The notes beneath the pieces were generated by a model. That model did not search any database. It was given only the letters and a program-made list of their open reading frames with translations, and had not been told where the DNA came from. A stretch of 64,000 nt of DNA from Micromonospora pattaloongensis (GTDB taxonomy: Bacteria; Actinomycetota; Actinomycetes; Mycobacteriales; Micromonosporaceae), in assembly GCF_900107255.1 (NCBI RefSeq), contig NZ_FNPH01000003.1, forward strand, positions 558,001-622,000, read 5' to 3'. How positions within the stretch are numbered: position 1 is the first letter of the stretch; every line of letters starts with the position of its first letter. Of the stretch, positions 1 to 9,419 are shown piece after piece. The position numbers and the translations under genes were made by a program.

Positions 1-751
1 GAGTAGGCCCGACAAATTGTGGATGCAAACACGGACGGCGTGGACGGCGTCCACACCGTGGGCGCAGCGGTGCGGGGAGTCGATGAGGCATGTACGGCGG
101 CATCAACCTGCACCACTTCACCGTGGCCCCTGCGCTGAACTGGTCGCACTTGGTCACGCCCGTGCCTCTGGGGCTCGCGAGCTGACGACAATCGTGGCGG
201 TGGGCAACGTCGGCCGAGGTCCCGTCAGTCCCTGCGGGCGAGACCGCCAGGTGCTGTTCGACTACCACCCAGACATCAGGGTGATCCTGCCAACCTTGGC
301 TGGCGCGAAGAGCGTGTGGATCCGCGACCTAATACCACTGGTCGCCCTGTGGACGCCGTAGGCATCTAGGTCAGCTGTCGAACATGCGGTGGACGCGAGT
401 GTCAAGCATGTGGTGGGACTACGACAGCCGGCAGCCGGCCGGCAAGGCGAGGTCCTGCGCGTGGCCTGTCTCCAGCAGTGCGGCAGCGAGCTGCCTCATA
501 GAACTGATGATTGCAATCGCTCCCGCTCCGGCCAAAGCATCGCCCTTCCTCGCCCTGTTTTGTTGCTCACCACGTGGAGGCGCCTCCCTGTAGACCTCGC
601 TGCGCCGATCGCGTCGGCTGCTCCCGATGTCGGCTGGGCCGATTCGACTGCCACAACGCACTCGGCTACGGACCACAGACCGGCGACGACCTGGAGACGG
701 CCTGCGATGCCGGCCGGAACGTGTTTTTGCAGCTCAGCAAGGCTCCGGGCG
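1..751. other. Stretch without an assignable gene
   Basis: No reading frame here resembles a known family or keeps strong third-position GC along its length. Several short stretches look protein-like in different frames (for example a 31-codon frame from the ATG at 90 that reads MYGGINLHHFTVAP, and a piece around 255-360). This would fit a decayed, frameshifted gene, but I cannot name it. The next gene, leftward, ends at 752. No tRNA, IS end or clear terminator was seen. Confidence 0.5.
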
Positions 752-1006
752 TTACTTCCAGCGGAAGTGGACGAAGAGGCGGCCGAAGTTCTTGGAGTCC
801 TTCTCGACGCGGTGGTAGAGCTGCTTGACGTCCTTCTGGTCGAGGAAGCGCAGCACCCGCTTCTTGAGCTGGCCCGACCCCTTCCCCGGGATGATCTCCA
901 CGAGCGTGGCCTTCTTCGCCACCGCCTCGTCCATGATCCCGCGCAGCGCGCGATCGATGTCGTGGCCCTTGTTGAAGATGTCGTGCAGGTCGAGCTTCAG
1001 CTTCAT
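752..1006 (-). CDS. Small Smr-domain (MutS-related) protein
   Basis: An 84-residue protein that is almost entirely one Smr domain. The middle carries EIIPGKGSGQLK, the actinobacterial form of the Smr signature (usually HGxGxGxLR), followed by KRVLRFLDQ and an aromatic/basic C-terminus. Smr domains are nucleic-acid nickases or RNA-binding modules; stand-alone copies like this one have no settled role, so only the family call is safe. The ATG at 1006 has no obvious Shine-Dalgarno. The gene lies 49 bp downstream of a leftward TPR gene and may share its transcript. Confidence 0.8.
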   Translation of the reverse strand: MKLKLDLHDIFNKGHDIDRALRGIMDEAVAKKATLVEIIPGKGSGQLKKRVLRFLDQKDVKQLYHRVEKDSKNFGRLFVHFRWK

Positions 1007-1055
1007 CGCGCGGCCAGCCGGTGATCACGTCCCATGACGGCCAATGGTAGGCCGC

Positions 1056-1430
1056 TCACCGGGGGCGACCACCGGTCCGCGCCTCGACGCGGCGCAGCGC
1101 CGCGCGGTAGTCGTCGTTGTCCGGACGCATCGCGGCCGCGATGCGCAGCGACCCCAGCGCCTCCTCCGGCCGCCCCTGCCGCTCCAACGTCCGACCCAGC
1201 ACGTGGTGGGCGTAGTGGTCGCTCGGATCGATCTCCAGCAGCGCCCGCAGCTGCTCCTCCGCGCGGACGAGCTGCGCGGAGGCGAAGTACGCCCGGGCGA
1301 GCAGCTGACGCACGGAGGCGTTCTCCGGCTCGGCCGCCACGATCGGTTCGAGCAGCCGGGCGGCCCCGCCCGGGTCGCCCGATTCGAAGAACATCGTCGC
1401 CCGCCGGTACTCCTCGAGAAGATCCACCAA
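1056..1430 (-). CDS. Tetratricopeptide repeat protein
   Basis: A 124-residue all-helical protein with about three TPR units. Repeats are visible as FESGDPGGAARLLEPIVAAEPEN, ARAYFASAQLVRAEEQLRALLEIDP (W/LG-A-P spacing) and VLGRTLERQGRPEEALGSLRIAA. There is no signal peptide or catalytic domain, so it is probably a cytoplasmic protein-protein scaffold of unknown partner. The start is a GTG preceded by a GAGGGTGGG Shine-Dalgarno. It sits between a ROK-family gene (30 bp upstream) and the Smr gene, all leftward, so the three may be one operon. Confidence 0.8.
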   Translation of the reverse strand: MVDLLEEYRRATMFFESGDPGGAARLLEPIVAAEPENASVRQLLARAYFASAQLVRAEEQLRALLEIDPSDHYAHHVLGRTLERQGRPEEALGSLRIAAAMRPDNDDYRAALRRVEARTGGRPR

Positions 1431-1459
1431 CCCACCCTCTCATCAACCGTCGCCCCGTG

Positions 1460-2209
1460 TCAGCGCTTGAGCGTCCAGGCGCGCACGCCCCCCACGATGC
1501 CCGCCGTGTTCGGTACGACCACGACGTCGTCACCCATCCGGAGGAGCTGGTCGGGACGGACGCGTCGCGAGTTGCCGCCACCGACGTAGAGCCGGTCCCA
1601 GAGGAAGACGGGGCGCAGCGCCTCCACGACCCCACGTACCCGCCGGGACCAGAACGCATCACCCAGCCGCCGCCGTTCGTGCTCGCCGATGTAGGTGTCG
1701 TAGCTCTGCCCCCACCGCGCCGGCGCCTGCGACAGCTCCAGGTGCGGCGCCAGCACCCCGCCGTCGAAGAGTGCGCAGCCCAGCCCGGTGCCGAGCGTGA
1801 GGACCAGTTCGAGCCCGGTGCCGGCGACCACTCCGGCGCCGTGCACCTCGGCGTCGTTGAGGACCAGCGTCGGCAGCCCGAACGCGTCGGCGAGGGCGCT
1901 CCGCGCGTCGAAGCCGGACCACTCGGCGACCAGCTCCGGGTCGACGCGGGTGCGCGGCCCGCTGCGGGTGACGTAGTGCGGGGTGGCGACCACGACGCCG
2001 TGCCGGATCATGCCGGGCATGCCGACCGTGAGCCGGTCGGCCGCGGGCAGCCGGGCGGCAAGGTCGAGCAGGGTCTTGACGAAGAGCGCGGGCGGCAGCG
2101 GGTACGGGGTGGGCACCCGCAACGGCCGGGCGCGCATCGTCCCCGCCTCGTCGAGGACGGACCCCTTGATTCCCCCGCCCCCGCAGTCGATCGCCAGCGT
2201 TGTGACCAT
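1460..2209 (-). CDS. ROK-family sugar kinase-like protein
   Basis: A 249-residue protein of the ROK/hexokinase fold. The N-terminus has the phosphate loop DCGGGGIKG (canonical DIGGTxIKG), followed by MPGMI, the NDAEVHG segment with the expected catalytic Asp, and TLGTGLGCALF in the second phosphate motif. It resembles actinobacterial polyphosphate/ATP glucokinases in size and motifs, but the glycine-rich loop is altered (GGGG for GGTG/S) and the usual ROK zinc-cysteine motif is not evident, so the substrate is open. Divergent from the ABC-F gene with only 45 bp between the start codons. Confidence 0.75.
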   Translation of the reverse strand: MVTTLAIDCGGGGIKGSVLDEAGTMRARPLRVPTPYPLPPALFVKTLLDLAARLPAADRLTVGMPGMIRHGVVVATPHYVTRSGPRTRVDPELVAEWSGFDARSALADAFGLPTLVLNDAEVHGAGVVAGTGLELVLTLGTGLGCALFDGGVLAPHLELSQAPARWGQSYDTYIGEHERRRLGDAFWSRRVRGVVEALRPVFLWDRLYVGGGNSRRVRPDQLLRMGDDVVVVPNTAGIVGGVRAWTLKR

Positions 2210-2254
2210 AAATCAGAGTCTGCCCAACGCCGTCCCGGATAACATCGCCTCCTC

Positions 2255-3886
2255 ATGACCGCCACGTTGATCGCCAAGGACCTCGCCGCCGCCCACGGCG
2301 ACCGCATCCTCTTCTCCGGGCTCGACCTCGTGGTCGCCCCCGGCGACGTGGTCGGGCTGGTCGGCGCGAACGGTGCCGGCAAGTCCACGCTGCTGCGGAT
2401 GCTCGCCGGGCTGCATCCGGCCGAGCAGGGCACGATCCAGCTCAATCCGCCCTCGGCCACCGTCGGCCACCTGCCGCAGGAGCCGGAGCGGCGGCCGGAC
2501 GAGTCCGTGCGGGCGTTCCTGGGCCGGCGGACCGGGGTGGCGCGGGCACAGCGCGACCTGGACGCCGCCACCGAGGCGCTGACGGCGGGCCACGAGGGCG
2601 CGGACGACGCGTACGCGGCGGCGCTGGAGCGCTGGCTCGACCTCGGCGGCGCGGACCTGGACGAGCGCGCCGAGCAGGTCGCCGCGGAGCTCGGGTTGGC
2701 GGTCGACCTCGACGCGCCGATGACCACGCTCTCCGGCGGGCAGGCCGCCCGGGCCGGGATGGCGTCGCTGCTGCTCAGCCGGTACGACGTCTTCCTCCTC
2801 GACGAGCCGACCAACGACCTGGACCTGGACGGGCTGGAGCGACTGGAACGCTTCGTCACCGGGCTGCGCGCCGGGGTGGTGCTGGTCAGCCACGACCGGG
2901 AGTTCCTGGCCCGGACGGTGACCCGGGTGGTCGAGCTGGACCTGGCGCAGCAGCAGGTCAACCACTACGGCGGCGGCTACGCGGCGTACCTGGAGGAGCG
3001 CGAGGTCGCGCGCCGGCACGCCCGCGAGGAGTACGAGGAGTACGCCGACACGAAGGCGGCGCTGGAGGAGCGGGCGCGCACGCAGCGGGCCTGGATGGAG
3101 AAGGGCGTCCGGAACGCCCGCCGGAAGGCCACCGACCCCGACAAGCACGTGAAGCACTTCCGGGGCCAGACCTCGGAGAAGCAGGCGTCGAAGGCGCGTC
3201 AGACCGACCGGATGATCGAGCGGCTGGAGGTGGTCGAGGAGCCGCGCAAGGAGTGGGAGCTGCGGATGAGCATCGCGGTCGCGCCGCGGGCCGGCGCGGT
3301 GGTCGCGGCGCTGCGCGGCGCGGTGGTACGTCGCGGCGGCTTCACGCTCGGACCGGTCGACCTGCAGATCGACTGGGCGGACCGGGTGGCGATCACCGGG
3401 GCGAACGGCTCCGGGAAATCAACGCTGCTGGCGGCGCTGCTCGGGCGGCTGCCGCTGGACGAGGGGCACGCGTCGCTCGGGCCGGGCGTGGTGGTCGGCG
3501 AGGTGGATCAGGCGCGCGGGCTGTTCGTCGGGGACGAGCCGCTGCTCGACGCGTTCCGGGCGGCCACCCCGGAGCTCGCCCCGGCCGACGCGCGGACCCT
3601 GCTGGCGAAGTTCGGGCTGCGCGCCGCGCACGTGCTGCGCCCGGCCGCGACCCTCTCCCCCGGCGAACGCACCCGCGCGGCGCTCGCGCTGTTGCAGGCG
3701 AAGGGCGTGAACCTGCTGGTCCTCGACGAACCGACGAACCATCTGGATCTGCCCGCGATCGAGCAGCTGGAGTCGGCGCTGTCGTCGTACCCCGGAACTC
3801 TGCTGCTGGTCACCCACGACCGCCGCATGCTCAACGCCGTCCCCACCACCCGCCACCTACACCTCAAGGCCGGCCAGCTCCGTTAG
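2255..3886 (+). CDS. ABC-F family ATPase
   Basis: A 543-residue soluble protein with two ABC ATPase domains and no membrane segments, the hallmark of ABC-F translation factors (Uup/EttA/antibiotic-resistance type). Domain 1 has Walker A GANGAGKST (near residue 40), signature LSGGQ and Walker B FLLDEPTND. Domain 2 has GANGSGKST, a divergent signature LSPGE and LLVLDEPTNHLD. The linker between them (about 240-320) is charged and helical, as expected of the P-site tRNA interaction motif. ABC-F proteins act on the ribosome; whether this one protects against an antibiotic or is a general factor cannot be told. No strong Shine-Dalgarno precedes the ATG. Ends at a palindromic element. Confidence 0.88.
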   Translation: MTATLIAKDLAAAHGDRILFSGLDLVVAPGDVVGLVGANGAGKSTLLRMLAGLHPAEQGTIQLNPPSATVGHLPQEPERRPDESVRAFLGRRTGVARAQRDLDAATEALTAGHEGADDAYAAALERWLDLGGADLDERAEQVAAELGLAVDLDAPMTTLSGGQAARAGMASLLLSRYDVFLLDEPTNDLDLDGLERLERFVTGLRAGVVLVSHDREFLARTVTRVVELDLAQQQVNHYGGGYAAYLEEREVARRHAREEYEEYADTKAALEERARTQRAWMEKGVRNARRKATDPDKHVKHFRGQTSEKQASKARQTDRMIERLEVVEEPRKEWELRMSIAVAPRAGAVVAALRGAVVRRGGFTLGPVDLQIDWADRVAITGANGSGKSTLLAALLGRLPLDEGHASLGPGVVVGEVDQARGLFVGDEPLLDAFRAATPELAPADARTLLAKFGLRAAHVLRPAATLSPGERTRAALALLQAKGVNLLVLDEPTNHLDLPAIEQLESALSSYPGTLLLVTHDRRMLNAVPTTRHLHLKAGQLR

Positions 3887-3902
3887 CACCCGCTCGCCCC
3901 CG

Positions 3903-3973
3903 CGATCTTGCAGTTCTGGCCGTGCTTTTGTCTGGTTGTGGGCGAGTATGTCGCGGCCATAACTGCAAGATCG
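3903..3973. repeat. Dispersed palindrome, copy A (probable bidirectional terminator)
   Basis: A 22-bp left arm (3903-3924) pairs with the right arm (3952-3973) at 20 of 22 positions; the core is CGATCTTGCAGTT-TGGCC. It lies between two convergent genes (ABC-F and alcohol dehydrogenase). A second copy with the same core sits at 50392-50462, also between convergent genes. The transcript of either strand would fold into a long hairpin. Confidence 0.8.
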
Positions 3974-3996
3974 ACGAGAAGCATCCGGGGGGAGGG

Positions 3997-5166
3997 TTAG
4001 GGGGTGAAGACGGCGCGGACGCAGTCTTCCTTCTTGTTCTTGAACAGGTCGTAGCCGCGGGGGGCCTCGCTCAGCGGCATCACGTGGGTGGCCAGGTGCT
4101 CGGTGATCAGCTCGTCTCTCGCCATCCGTTCCAGCAGCATCGGGATGTAGCGCTGGCCGTGCTGCTGGGCGCTGCGGATCGTCAGCCCCTTGTTCATCAC
4201 CGCGCCGAGCGGGAACTTGTCGACCAACCCGCCGAAGACGCCGAGGATGAACACGCTCCCGCCCTTGCGGCAGTTGTAGATCGCGTCGCGTACGGCGATC
4301 GAGCGATCCGACTCGATCCGCAACTGCTGCTTGATCTGGTCGTAGATGAACTGCGGGCCCGGGCTGTGCGCCTCCATCCCGACCGCCTCGATGCAGACGT
4401 CCGGGCCGCGGCCGCCGCTGCGTTCCAGCAGCTCGGCCCCCACGTCGGTGCGTTCGTAGTTGAGCGTCTCCACCCCGAGCACCCGCTCGGCCATCTGCAG
4501 CCGGTAGTCGAACCGGTCGATCACGATCACCCGCCCGGCGCCGAGCAGCATCGCCGCGCGCGCCGCCATCTGGCCGACCCCGCCGCAGCCCCAGACCGCG
4601 ACCACGTCGTCCGGGCGGATGCCCGCCATGTCCGCCCCCATCCAGCCCGTCGGGGCGGCATCCGAGGCGAACAGGGCACGCTCATCGCTGACCCCGTCCG
4701 GCACGGCGAACGCGCCCTGGTCGGCGAAGGGCACCCGGATGTACTCGGCGTGGCTGCCGGCCAAGCCGCCCAACGCGTGCGAGTAGCCGTAGCAGCCGCC
4801 CGGGGCGAAGCCCCAGAGCGTCTCGGTGATCGCGGGGTTCGTGTTGCCGTTGTCGCAGCACGAGAAGAGCCCCTGCTCGCAGAACCAGCAGCGACCGCAG
4901 GAGACGAACGAGCAGACGACGACCCGGTCCCCCACCTTGTGCTTGCGCACCTCGGAGCCGACCTCGACAACCTCGCCGAGGAACTCGTGGCCGAGGACGT
5001 CGCCCTGCTTCATGAACGGGATGTAGCCGCCGAGCAGGTGCAGGTCCGATCCGCAGGTGACGCTGCGCCGCACCCGCACGATCGCGTCCTGCGCGTTGAG
5101 CAGCTGCGGGTCCGGCACCTGCTCCACCGCGACCTCGTTCACCCCTTCCCAGCAGAGCGCCTTCAC
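3997..5166 (-). CDS. Zinc-dependent alcohol dehydrogenase (formaldehyde dehydrogenase-like)
   Basis: A 389-residue medium-chain dehydrogenase. Visible are the catalytic-zinc ligands CGSDLH and GHEFLGE, the four-cysteine structural-zinc lobe (CGRCWFCEQGLFSCC) and the dinucleotide loop GCGGVGQ. The long insertion after the nucleotide-binding domain (EAVGMEAH...) is typical of the glutathione-independent formaldehyde dehydrogenase-like branch of zinc alcohol dehydrogenases. The natural substrate cannot be read from sequence. Its start codon overlaps the stop of the upstream gene (5163-5651) by 4 bp, so the two are translationally coupled. The gene ends near palindrome copy A. Confidence 0.88.
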   Translation of the reverse strand: MKALCWEGVNEVAVEQVPDPQLLNAQDAIVRVRRSVTCGSDLHLLGGYIPFMKQGDVLGHEFLGEVVEVGSEVRKHKVGDRVVVCSFVSCGRCWFCEQGLFSCCDNGNTNPAITETLWGFAPGGCYGYSHALGGLAGSHAEYIRVPFADQGAFAVPDGVSDERALFASDAAPTGWMGADMAGIRPDDVVAVWGCGGVGQMAARAAMLLGAGRVIVIDRFDYRLQMAERVLGVETLNYERTDVGAELLERSGGRGPDVCIEAVGMEAHSPGPQFIYDQIKQQLRIESDRSIAVRDAIYNCRKGGSVFILGVFGGLVDKFPLGAVMNKGLTIRSAQQHGQRYIPMLLERMARDELITEHLATHVMPLSEAPRGYDLFKNKKEDCVRAVFTP

Positions 5167-5651
5167 AGCCGTCCCTCCTCGCGTCCGTGCCGGGTGGCGT
5201 ACTCCAGCGGGCTGTTCAACAGCGTCTCGCGGGCGGTCGGGGGCGCATCCGGGCTGAGTACCTCACCGGTCTCGGCGACCTGCTTGGCCTGCCGCAGCGC
5301 CGCGCGTACGGCGCGCCGCGGGTCCGTGCCGCTGATTCGGGCCGCGCCGCCGGCCACCCCGGCCGACTCGCCGTGTCGCAGCCGCACGGCGAGCTCCGTC
5401 CCCCGCCCGCCCGGCGCGGGCCGCAGCTGCACCTCGACGGCGTCGCCGAGCTGGGCCAGCGGCTCCGGGATGCCACCGCCCGGCGCCACCTGGTCGATAG
5501 GGCGGTTGATCGTGACGACGTGCCAGCGGGATGCGCGGGCGGGCGCCACCGACCGCGGCGGCCACTGGCCGTCCCCACCGAGCAATCGACGCGCCACGGC
5601 CCCGCCCGCCGCGACGACGGCCGCCGCGGTGCCCCAGTTGACCAACTTCAT
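5163..5651 (-). CDS. Conserved hypothetical protein, possibly a trimmed SRPBCC-like domain
   Basis: A 162-residue protein. The N-terminal 25 residues (VNWGTAAAVVAAGGAVARRLLGG) form a short hydrophobic anchor. The segment beginning WHVVTINRP and the strand-rich stretch VEVQLRPAPGGRGTELAVRLRH are reminiscent of cyclase/SRPBCC proteins that often accompany zinc alcohol dehydrogenases in actinobacteria. The helix RAALRQAKQVAETGEVL near the C-terminus also fits that group. I regard this as a weak resemblance. It is coupled by a 4-bp overlap to the dehydrogenase downstream, so a role with that enzyme is likely. Confidence 0.6.
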   Translation of the reverse strand: MKLVNWGTAAAVVAAGGAVARRLLGGDGQWPPRSVAPARASRWHVVTINRPIDQVAPGGGIPEPLAQLGDAVEVQLRPAPGGRGTELAVRLRHGESAGVAGGAARISGTDPRRAVRAALRQAKQVAETGEVLSPDAPPTARETLLNSPLEYATRHGREEGRL

Positions 5652-5704
5652 GCCGCTGGGTACCGGGCTGGCCGGACGGCAAACCGCGCGCGCTCAAGAT
5701 TTTC

Positions 5705-7051
5705 TTACGCGTGCCCGGGGCGCTGGTAGACGTCGGGGATACCGTCGCCGTCGGCGTCGGCGGTCTCCGCCTCGTGCAGGCGGCGGTAGACCGCGTTGCG
5801 TCGGACGAGGACGAGCGCGGCCAGCACCGCCGAGGTGAGCGAGCCGATGAGGACGGCGGCCTTGACGTGCGCGTCGCGACCGCTGCCCGCGCCGAACGCG
5901 AGGTCGCCGATCAGCAGGGAGACGGTGAAGCCGATGCCGGCCAGCAGCGCGAGGCCGAGCATGTCGGTCCAGGTGAGATCCTCGGCGAGCTGTGCGCGGG
6001 TGAACCGGGCCACCAGATAGGTGGAGCCGAGCACGCCCACCAGCTTGCCGACGACGAGCCCGGCCACCACCCCGATCGCCACCGGATCGGTGAGCACCGC
6101 GCCGAGCCCACCCTCCCGCAGTGAGACCCCGGCCGCGAAGAACGCGAAGATCGGCACGGCCACGCCGGCCGAGAGCGGACGCCAGACGTGTTCGAAGTGC
6201 TCCGCCCGCCCGGTCGACTCGCCGGGGCGGGGCCGCACCGGCACCGTGAACCCGAGCAGCACCCCGGCGACGGTGGCGTGCACCCCGGAGGCGTGCACCA
6301 GGGCCCAGGCGAGCAGCGCCAGTGGGACCAGCAGCCACCACCGGGTCCGGCCGCGCCGGACCAGCAGCGCGAACAGCGCGATCGGCACGAGCGCGCCGAG
6401 CAGCGGCAGCACCTCGAGATGGGTGGTGTAGAAGACCGCGATGATGGTGATCGCGAGCAGGTCGTCGACGACGGCGAGGGTGAGCAGGAAGGCGCGGAGC
6501 GCGGGCGGGAGGTGCGAGCCGATCACGGCGAGCACCGCGAGCGCGAACGCGATGTCCGTGGCGGTCGGGATCGCCCAGCCCCGCAGCGCGTCCCCGCCGC
6601 TGCCGAGGTTGATCAGCACGTAGATCACCGCCGGCATGGTCATGCCGCCGACCGCGGCGATGATCGGCAGCACCGCACGGCGTGGCTCCCGCAGATCACC
6701 GGCGACGAACTCGCGCTTGAGCTCCAGCCCGACGACGAAGAAGAAGATCGCCAGCAGCCCGTCGGCGGCCCACGTCGCCAGGCTGAGGTCGAGGTGAAAG
6801 CGCTCACCCCCCGGCCACGGCACGAACCGGCCCAGCGCTTCGTAGCCCCCGGACCACGGCGAGTTGGCCCAGATCAGCGCGGCGACCGCGCCGAGCAGCA
6901 GCAGCCCGCCGCCGACGGTCTCGGTGCGCAGAATGTCGGCGACGTACCGGGCTTCCGACAGGGACGGACGCGCGAACAGTCGGCGCACGGGTCCGGGCAG
7001 GCGCGGGGTCGGGTCGCTCACGGCAGGGGGCACCTCGTCACTGGGCAGCAT
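5705..7051 (-). CDS. nhaA: Na+/H+ antiporter NhaA
   Basis: A 448-residue membrane protein with about 11-12 hydrophobic segments. Family landmarks are [12 protein letters not shown], the [13 protein letters not shown] segment, and VVDDLLAI with the adjacent Asp pair that binds Na+ and protons in NhaA. The C-terminal [15 protein letters not shown] also matches. It exports sodium in exchange for protons at the plasma membrane. A hydrophilic C-terminal tail (about 25 residues, [18 protein letters not shown]) and an N-terminal extension are longer than in E. coli NhaA (388 residues). A start a few codons downstream is possible. Confidence 0.93.
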   Translation of the reverse strand: MLPSDEVPPAVSDPTPRLPGPVRRLFARPSLSEARYVADILRTETVGGGLLLLGAVAALIWANSPWSGGYEALGRFVPWPGGERFHLDLSLATWAADGLLAIFFFVVGLELKREFVAGDLREPRRAVLPIIAAVGGMTMPAVIYVLINLGSGGDALRGWAIPTATDIAFALAVLAVIGSHLPPALRAFLLTLAVVDDLLAITIIAVFYTTHLEVLPLLGALVPIALFALLVRRGRTRWWLLVPLALLAWALVHASGVHATVAGVLLGFTVPVRPRPGESTGRAEHFEHVWRPLSAGVAVPIFAFFAAGVSLREGGLGAVLTDPVAIGVVAGLVVGKLVGVLGSTYLVARFTRAQLAEDLTWTDMLGLALLAGIGFTVSLLIGDLAFGAGSGRDAHVKAAVLIGSLTSAVLAALVLVRRNAVYRRLHEAETADADGDGIPDVYQRPGHA

Positions 7052-7112
7052 GGACTCTCGCCGACCAGACTTCCCGGCACACCTGTGATCACACTATCCG
7101 CCGCGCGCCGGG

Positions 7113-8891
7113 TCACGCCGGAAGGGTGAACCAGATCCGCGTGCCGCCGCCGTCGTTGGCGGTGACGCCGATCGCGCCGCCGTGTCGGGTGACCACCCGG
7201 CGGCAGATCGCGAGCCCCAGCCCGGTGCCCGACCGGTGCTCGCTGCCCGGGGCGCGGTGGAAGGCGTCGAAGACGCTCGACCGCTCGGCCTCGGGGATGC
7301 CGATGCCGCGGTCCGCGATCTCGATCCGGTAGCCGCCGTCCAGTTCGCGCCGAGCCGCGATCTCGATGTACGGCACGTGGCCGTCCGGCGAGTACTTGAT
7401 CGCGTTCCCGACGAGGTTGTCGAGCAGCTGCCGCAGCAACCCGGGGTCCCCCACGACCGTGGGCAGCCGGCCGATCCGGACGTGCGCGGCCGGGAGCACG
7501 GTGCCGCCGATCCGGTCCTGCACCACCTCGCGCGCCAGCGCGGTGAGGTCCACCTCGGCGCGGCGCAGCGGCGCGACGTCCGCGGTCGCGTAGATCAGCA
7601 GGTCCTCGATCAGCTCGCGCATCCGGCCGAGGTTCCGTTTGATCCGCCGCAGATCCTCGCGGCCGTCGTCGTCGAGCGCGGCGCCCACCTGGTCGGTCAG
7701 GAGTTCGGTGTGCGCGGTCGCGCTGGCCAGCGGCCCGCGGAGGTCGTGGGTGGCCATCGCGATGAAGCCGCGCAGTTCCGCGTCCCGCTGGCGCAACTGC
7801 TGCTCGGTCTCCTGGCGGCGCTCGATGTCGGCGCGCAGTGCCGCGGTCGCGGTCTCGACGCCGGCGAGCGCGCGGTGCCGGGACGTCGCCAGGATCAGCA
7901 CCAGGCCGCTCAGCAACAGCGTGATCAGACCACCGGTGGCTCCCGCGGCGACCGGGCGGTAGTCCCGGTCCGTCAGCTGCTCCGTCCCGTACGTCACGAG
8001 TTCCCAGTTGCGCTGCGCGACCTGGACCGAGACGGTGTGCGCGCGCTCCGGGTCCTCGATCCGGGCCTTCGGCCACCGCGCCACGGGGACGTCCACCTGC
8101 GGGGTGGACCGGTCGAAGAGAGTCACGGCGACCAGACCCTGCGAGATGCGCTCCAGCGCCTGGGAGAGGAAGTCCTGGCCCCGCATGCCCATCACGAGCC
8201 AGCCGCGCAGCTCGTCGGTGCTGCGGTTGTAGATCGGGGCGGCGAAGCCGAAGGAGAGCTGCTGCTGCTCGGGCGGGAGCCCGCGGTCACGGAGGAAGAC
8301 GTACGTGCGGGTGACCGCGACCTCTCCGGTCCGGGTCGCCCGGTCCATGGCCTCATAGGACTCCGGCGCCTCGGCCAGGTCCTGGCCCGCGGAGGTGGAC
8401 GCCCCGTCCAGGTTCCGGCTCAGCACCACGAACCGGTGCTGGCGCCCCGTGTTGAGCGCGGGCCGCAGCACGAGCCCCTTCGCACCCCACCTGCGCCACC
8501 GCGCCTGCACCTGCGCGACCTCGTCGCCGGCCGCCGGCACCACGAGCGACACGCCGATCACCCCCGAGAGTCGGTGCGGGGTGACCGTCGAGGTGATCTG
8601 CGCGAAGTCGGTGGCGGTCAGCTGGCTCTGCGCGGCCACGGCGACGGCGAGGTCCTGCAGCATGTCCACGTACCGCTCGGTCTGGGCGGCGACGGTCGCC
8701 TGGACGAGCTCGGCGCGCCGGGCCAGCGTGTGGGCGACGTACCGGTCCTGCTGTTGCTGGAGGACCACGGCCAGCGCGCCGGAGGCCACCAGTCCCACCA
8801 CGGCGACCGCGCTGGTCACGCCGTACGCGACCCAGTTACGCGGGACACGCGATTCCGGGCGAATACGCCTCAGGCTGGCGGGAAGGGGCAC
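7113..8891 (-). CDS. CHASE-domain membrane sensor histidine kinase
   Basis: A 592-residue kinase. Order: membrane segment 1 (about 21-47), an extracytoplasmic CHASE domain (about 75-270; segments such as YEAMDRA and GFAAPIYNRSTDE fit), membrane segment 2 (about 320-345), a short coiled coil, HisKA with H-box ATHDLRGPLAS, and HATPase with NLVGNAIKYSPDG, DRGIGIP and GTGLGLAICRRVV. CHASE domains bind small ligands outside the membrane; the ligand is unknown. The response-regulator gene 70 bp upstream is a candidate partner, which makes a GGDEF-EAL/regulator/kinase unit plausible. Confidence 0.9.
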   Translation of the reverse strand: MPLPASLRRIRPESRVPRNWVAYGVTSAVAVVGLVASGALAVVLQQQQDRYVAHTLARRAELVQATVAAQTERYVDMLQDLAVAVAAQSQLTATDFAQITSTVTPHRLSGVIGVSLVVPAAGDEVAQVQARWRRWGAKGLVLRPALNTGRQHRFVVLSRNLDGASTSAGQDLAEAPESYEAMDRATRTGEVAVTRTYVFLRDRGLPPEQQQLSFGFAAPIYNRSTDELRGWLVMGMRGQDFLSQALERISQGLVAVTLFDRSTPQVDVPVARWPKARIEDPERAHTVSVQVAQRNWELVTYGTEQLTDRDYRPVAAGATGGLITLLLSGLVLILATSRHRALAGVETATAALRADIERRQETEQQLRQRDAELRGFIAMATHDLRGPLASATAHTELLTDQVGAALDDDGREDLRRIKRNLGRMRELIEDLLIYATADVAPLRRAEVDLTALAREVVQDRIGGTVLPAAHVRIGRLPTVVGDPGLLRQLLDNLVGNAIKYSPDGHVPYIEIAARRELDGGYRIEIADRGIGIPEAERSSVFDAFHRAPGSEHRSGTGLGLAICRRVVTRHGGAIGVTANDGGGTRIWFTLPA

Positions 8892-8961
8892 ATCCGAAGA
8901 ATAACCACGTTATCCGCGCTAACCCGTTACCCGACACCCCGCCGGACCGGTGGTGGACGCG

Positions 8962-9390
8962 TCAGCTCGGTTCCAGCACCCCCTCGGTCAGCGGCGCCCC
9001 GGCGAGCAGGGTGTCCCGCACGGCGCTGACCAACGCCTCCGAGGTGAACGGCTTCTGCACGAGGTGATCGTCGATGGAGAGCAGCCCCTTGCCGACCGCC
9101 ACCTCCGCCGGCAGCCCGGACACGAAGACCACGCGCAGGTCGGGACGCATCCGGGTCAGGGTGCGGGCCAGGTCACCGCCGGAGGCGTCCGGCATGCCGA
9201 GGTCGGTCAACAGGAGGTCGATGACCCCGTCATGGTGCTCGCAGAGCACCTCGGCCTCCGCGGGTCCCGCGGCGGTCAGCGTGCGATAGCCCCGCCGCTC
9301 CAGCATGCGGCGCATCACTTCGCGCAGATCCTCCTCGTCGTCGACGACCAGCACGGTCGCCGGGAACGGGGCAGTCGCGGATTCAGGCAT
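8962..9390 (-). CDS. Single-domain response regulator
   Basis: A 142-residue receiver domain without an output domain. Acidic pocket VVDDEEDL (near 15-22), phosphoacceptor Asp63 in LLLTDLGMPD, conserved Ser in FVSG, and Lys113 in QKPF. The ATG at 9390 follows a strong AAGGAGG six bases upstream, which decides it over a more upstream start that would include TEGGSMPES. It lies 29 bp after the GGDEF-EAL gene and 70 bp before the CHASE kinase, suggesting that it relays that kinase's phosphate. The target is unknown. Confidence 0.88.
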   Translation of the reverse strand: MPESATAPFPATVLVVDDEEDLREVMRRMLERRGYRTLTAAGPAEAEVLCEHHDGVIDLLLTDLGMPDASGGDLARTLTRMRPDLRVVFVSGLPAEVAVGKGLLSIDDHLVQKPFTSEALVSAVRDTLLAGAPLTEGVLEPS

Positions 9391-9419
9391 CGACCCTCCT
9401 TCGGTCATACCTGACGACG

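Noticed and set aside
17-361. A 114-codon frame at the left edge
   Set aside because: No ribosome site, uneven codon positions and no recognisable motif; only a short piece looks protein-like.
3253-5838. An 861-codon frame crossing the ABC-F end, the palindrome and the dehydrogenase
   Set aside because: Overlaps three well-supported features in other frames; composition is that of a shadow frame.
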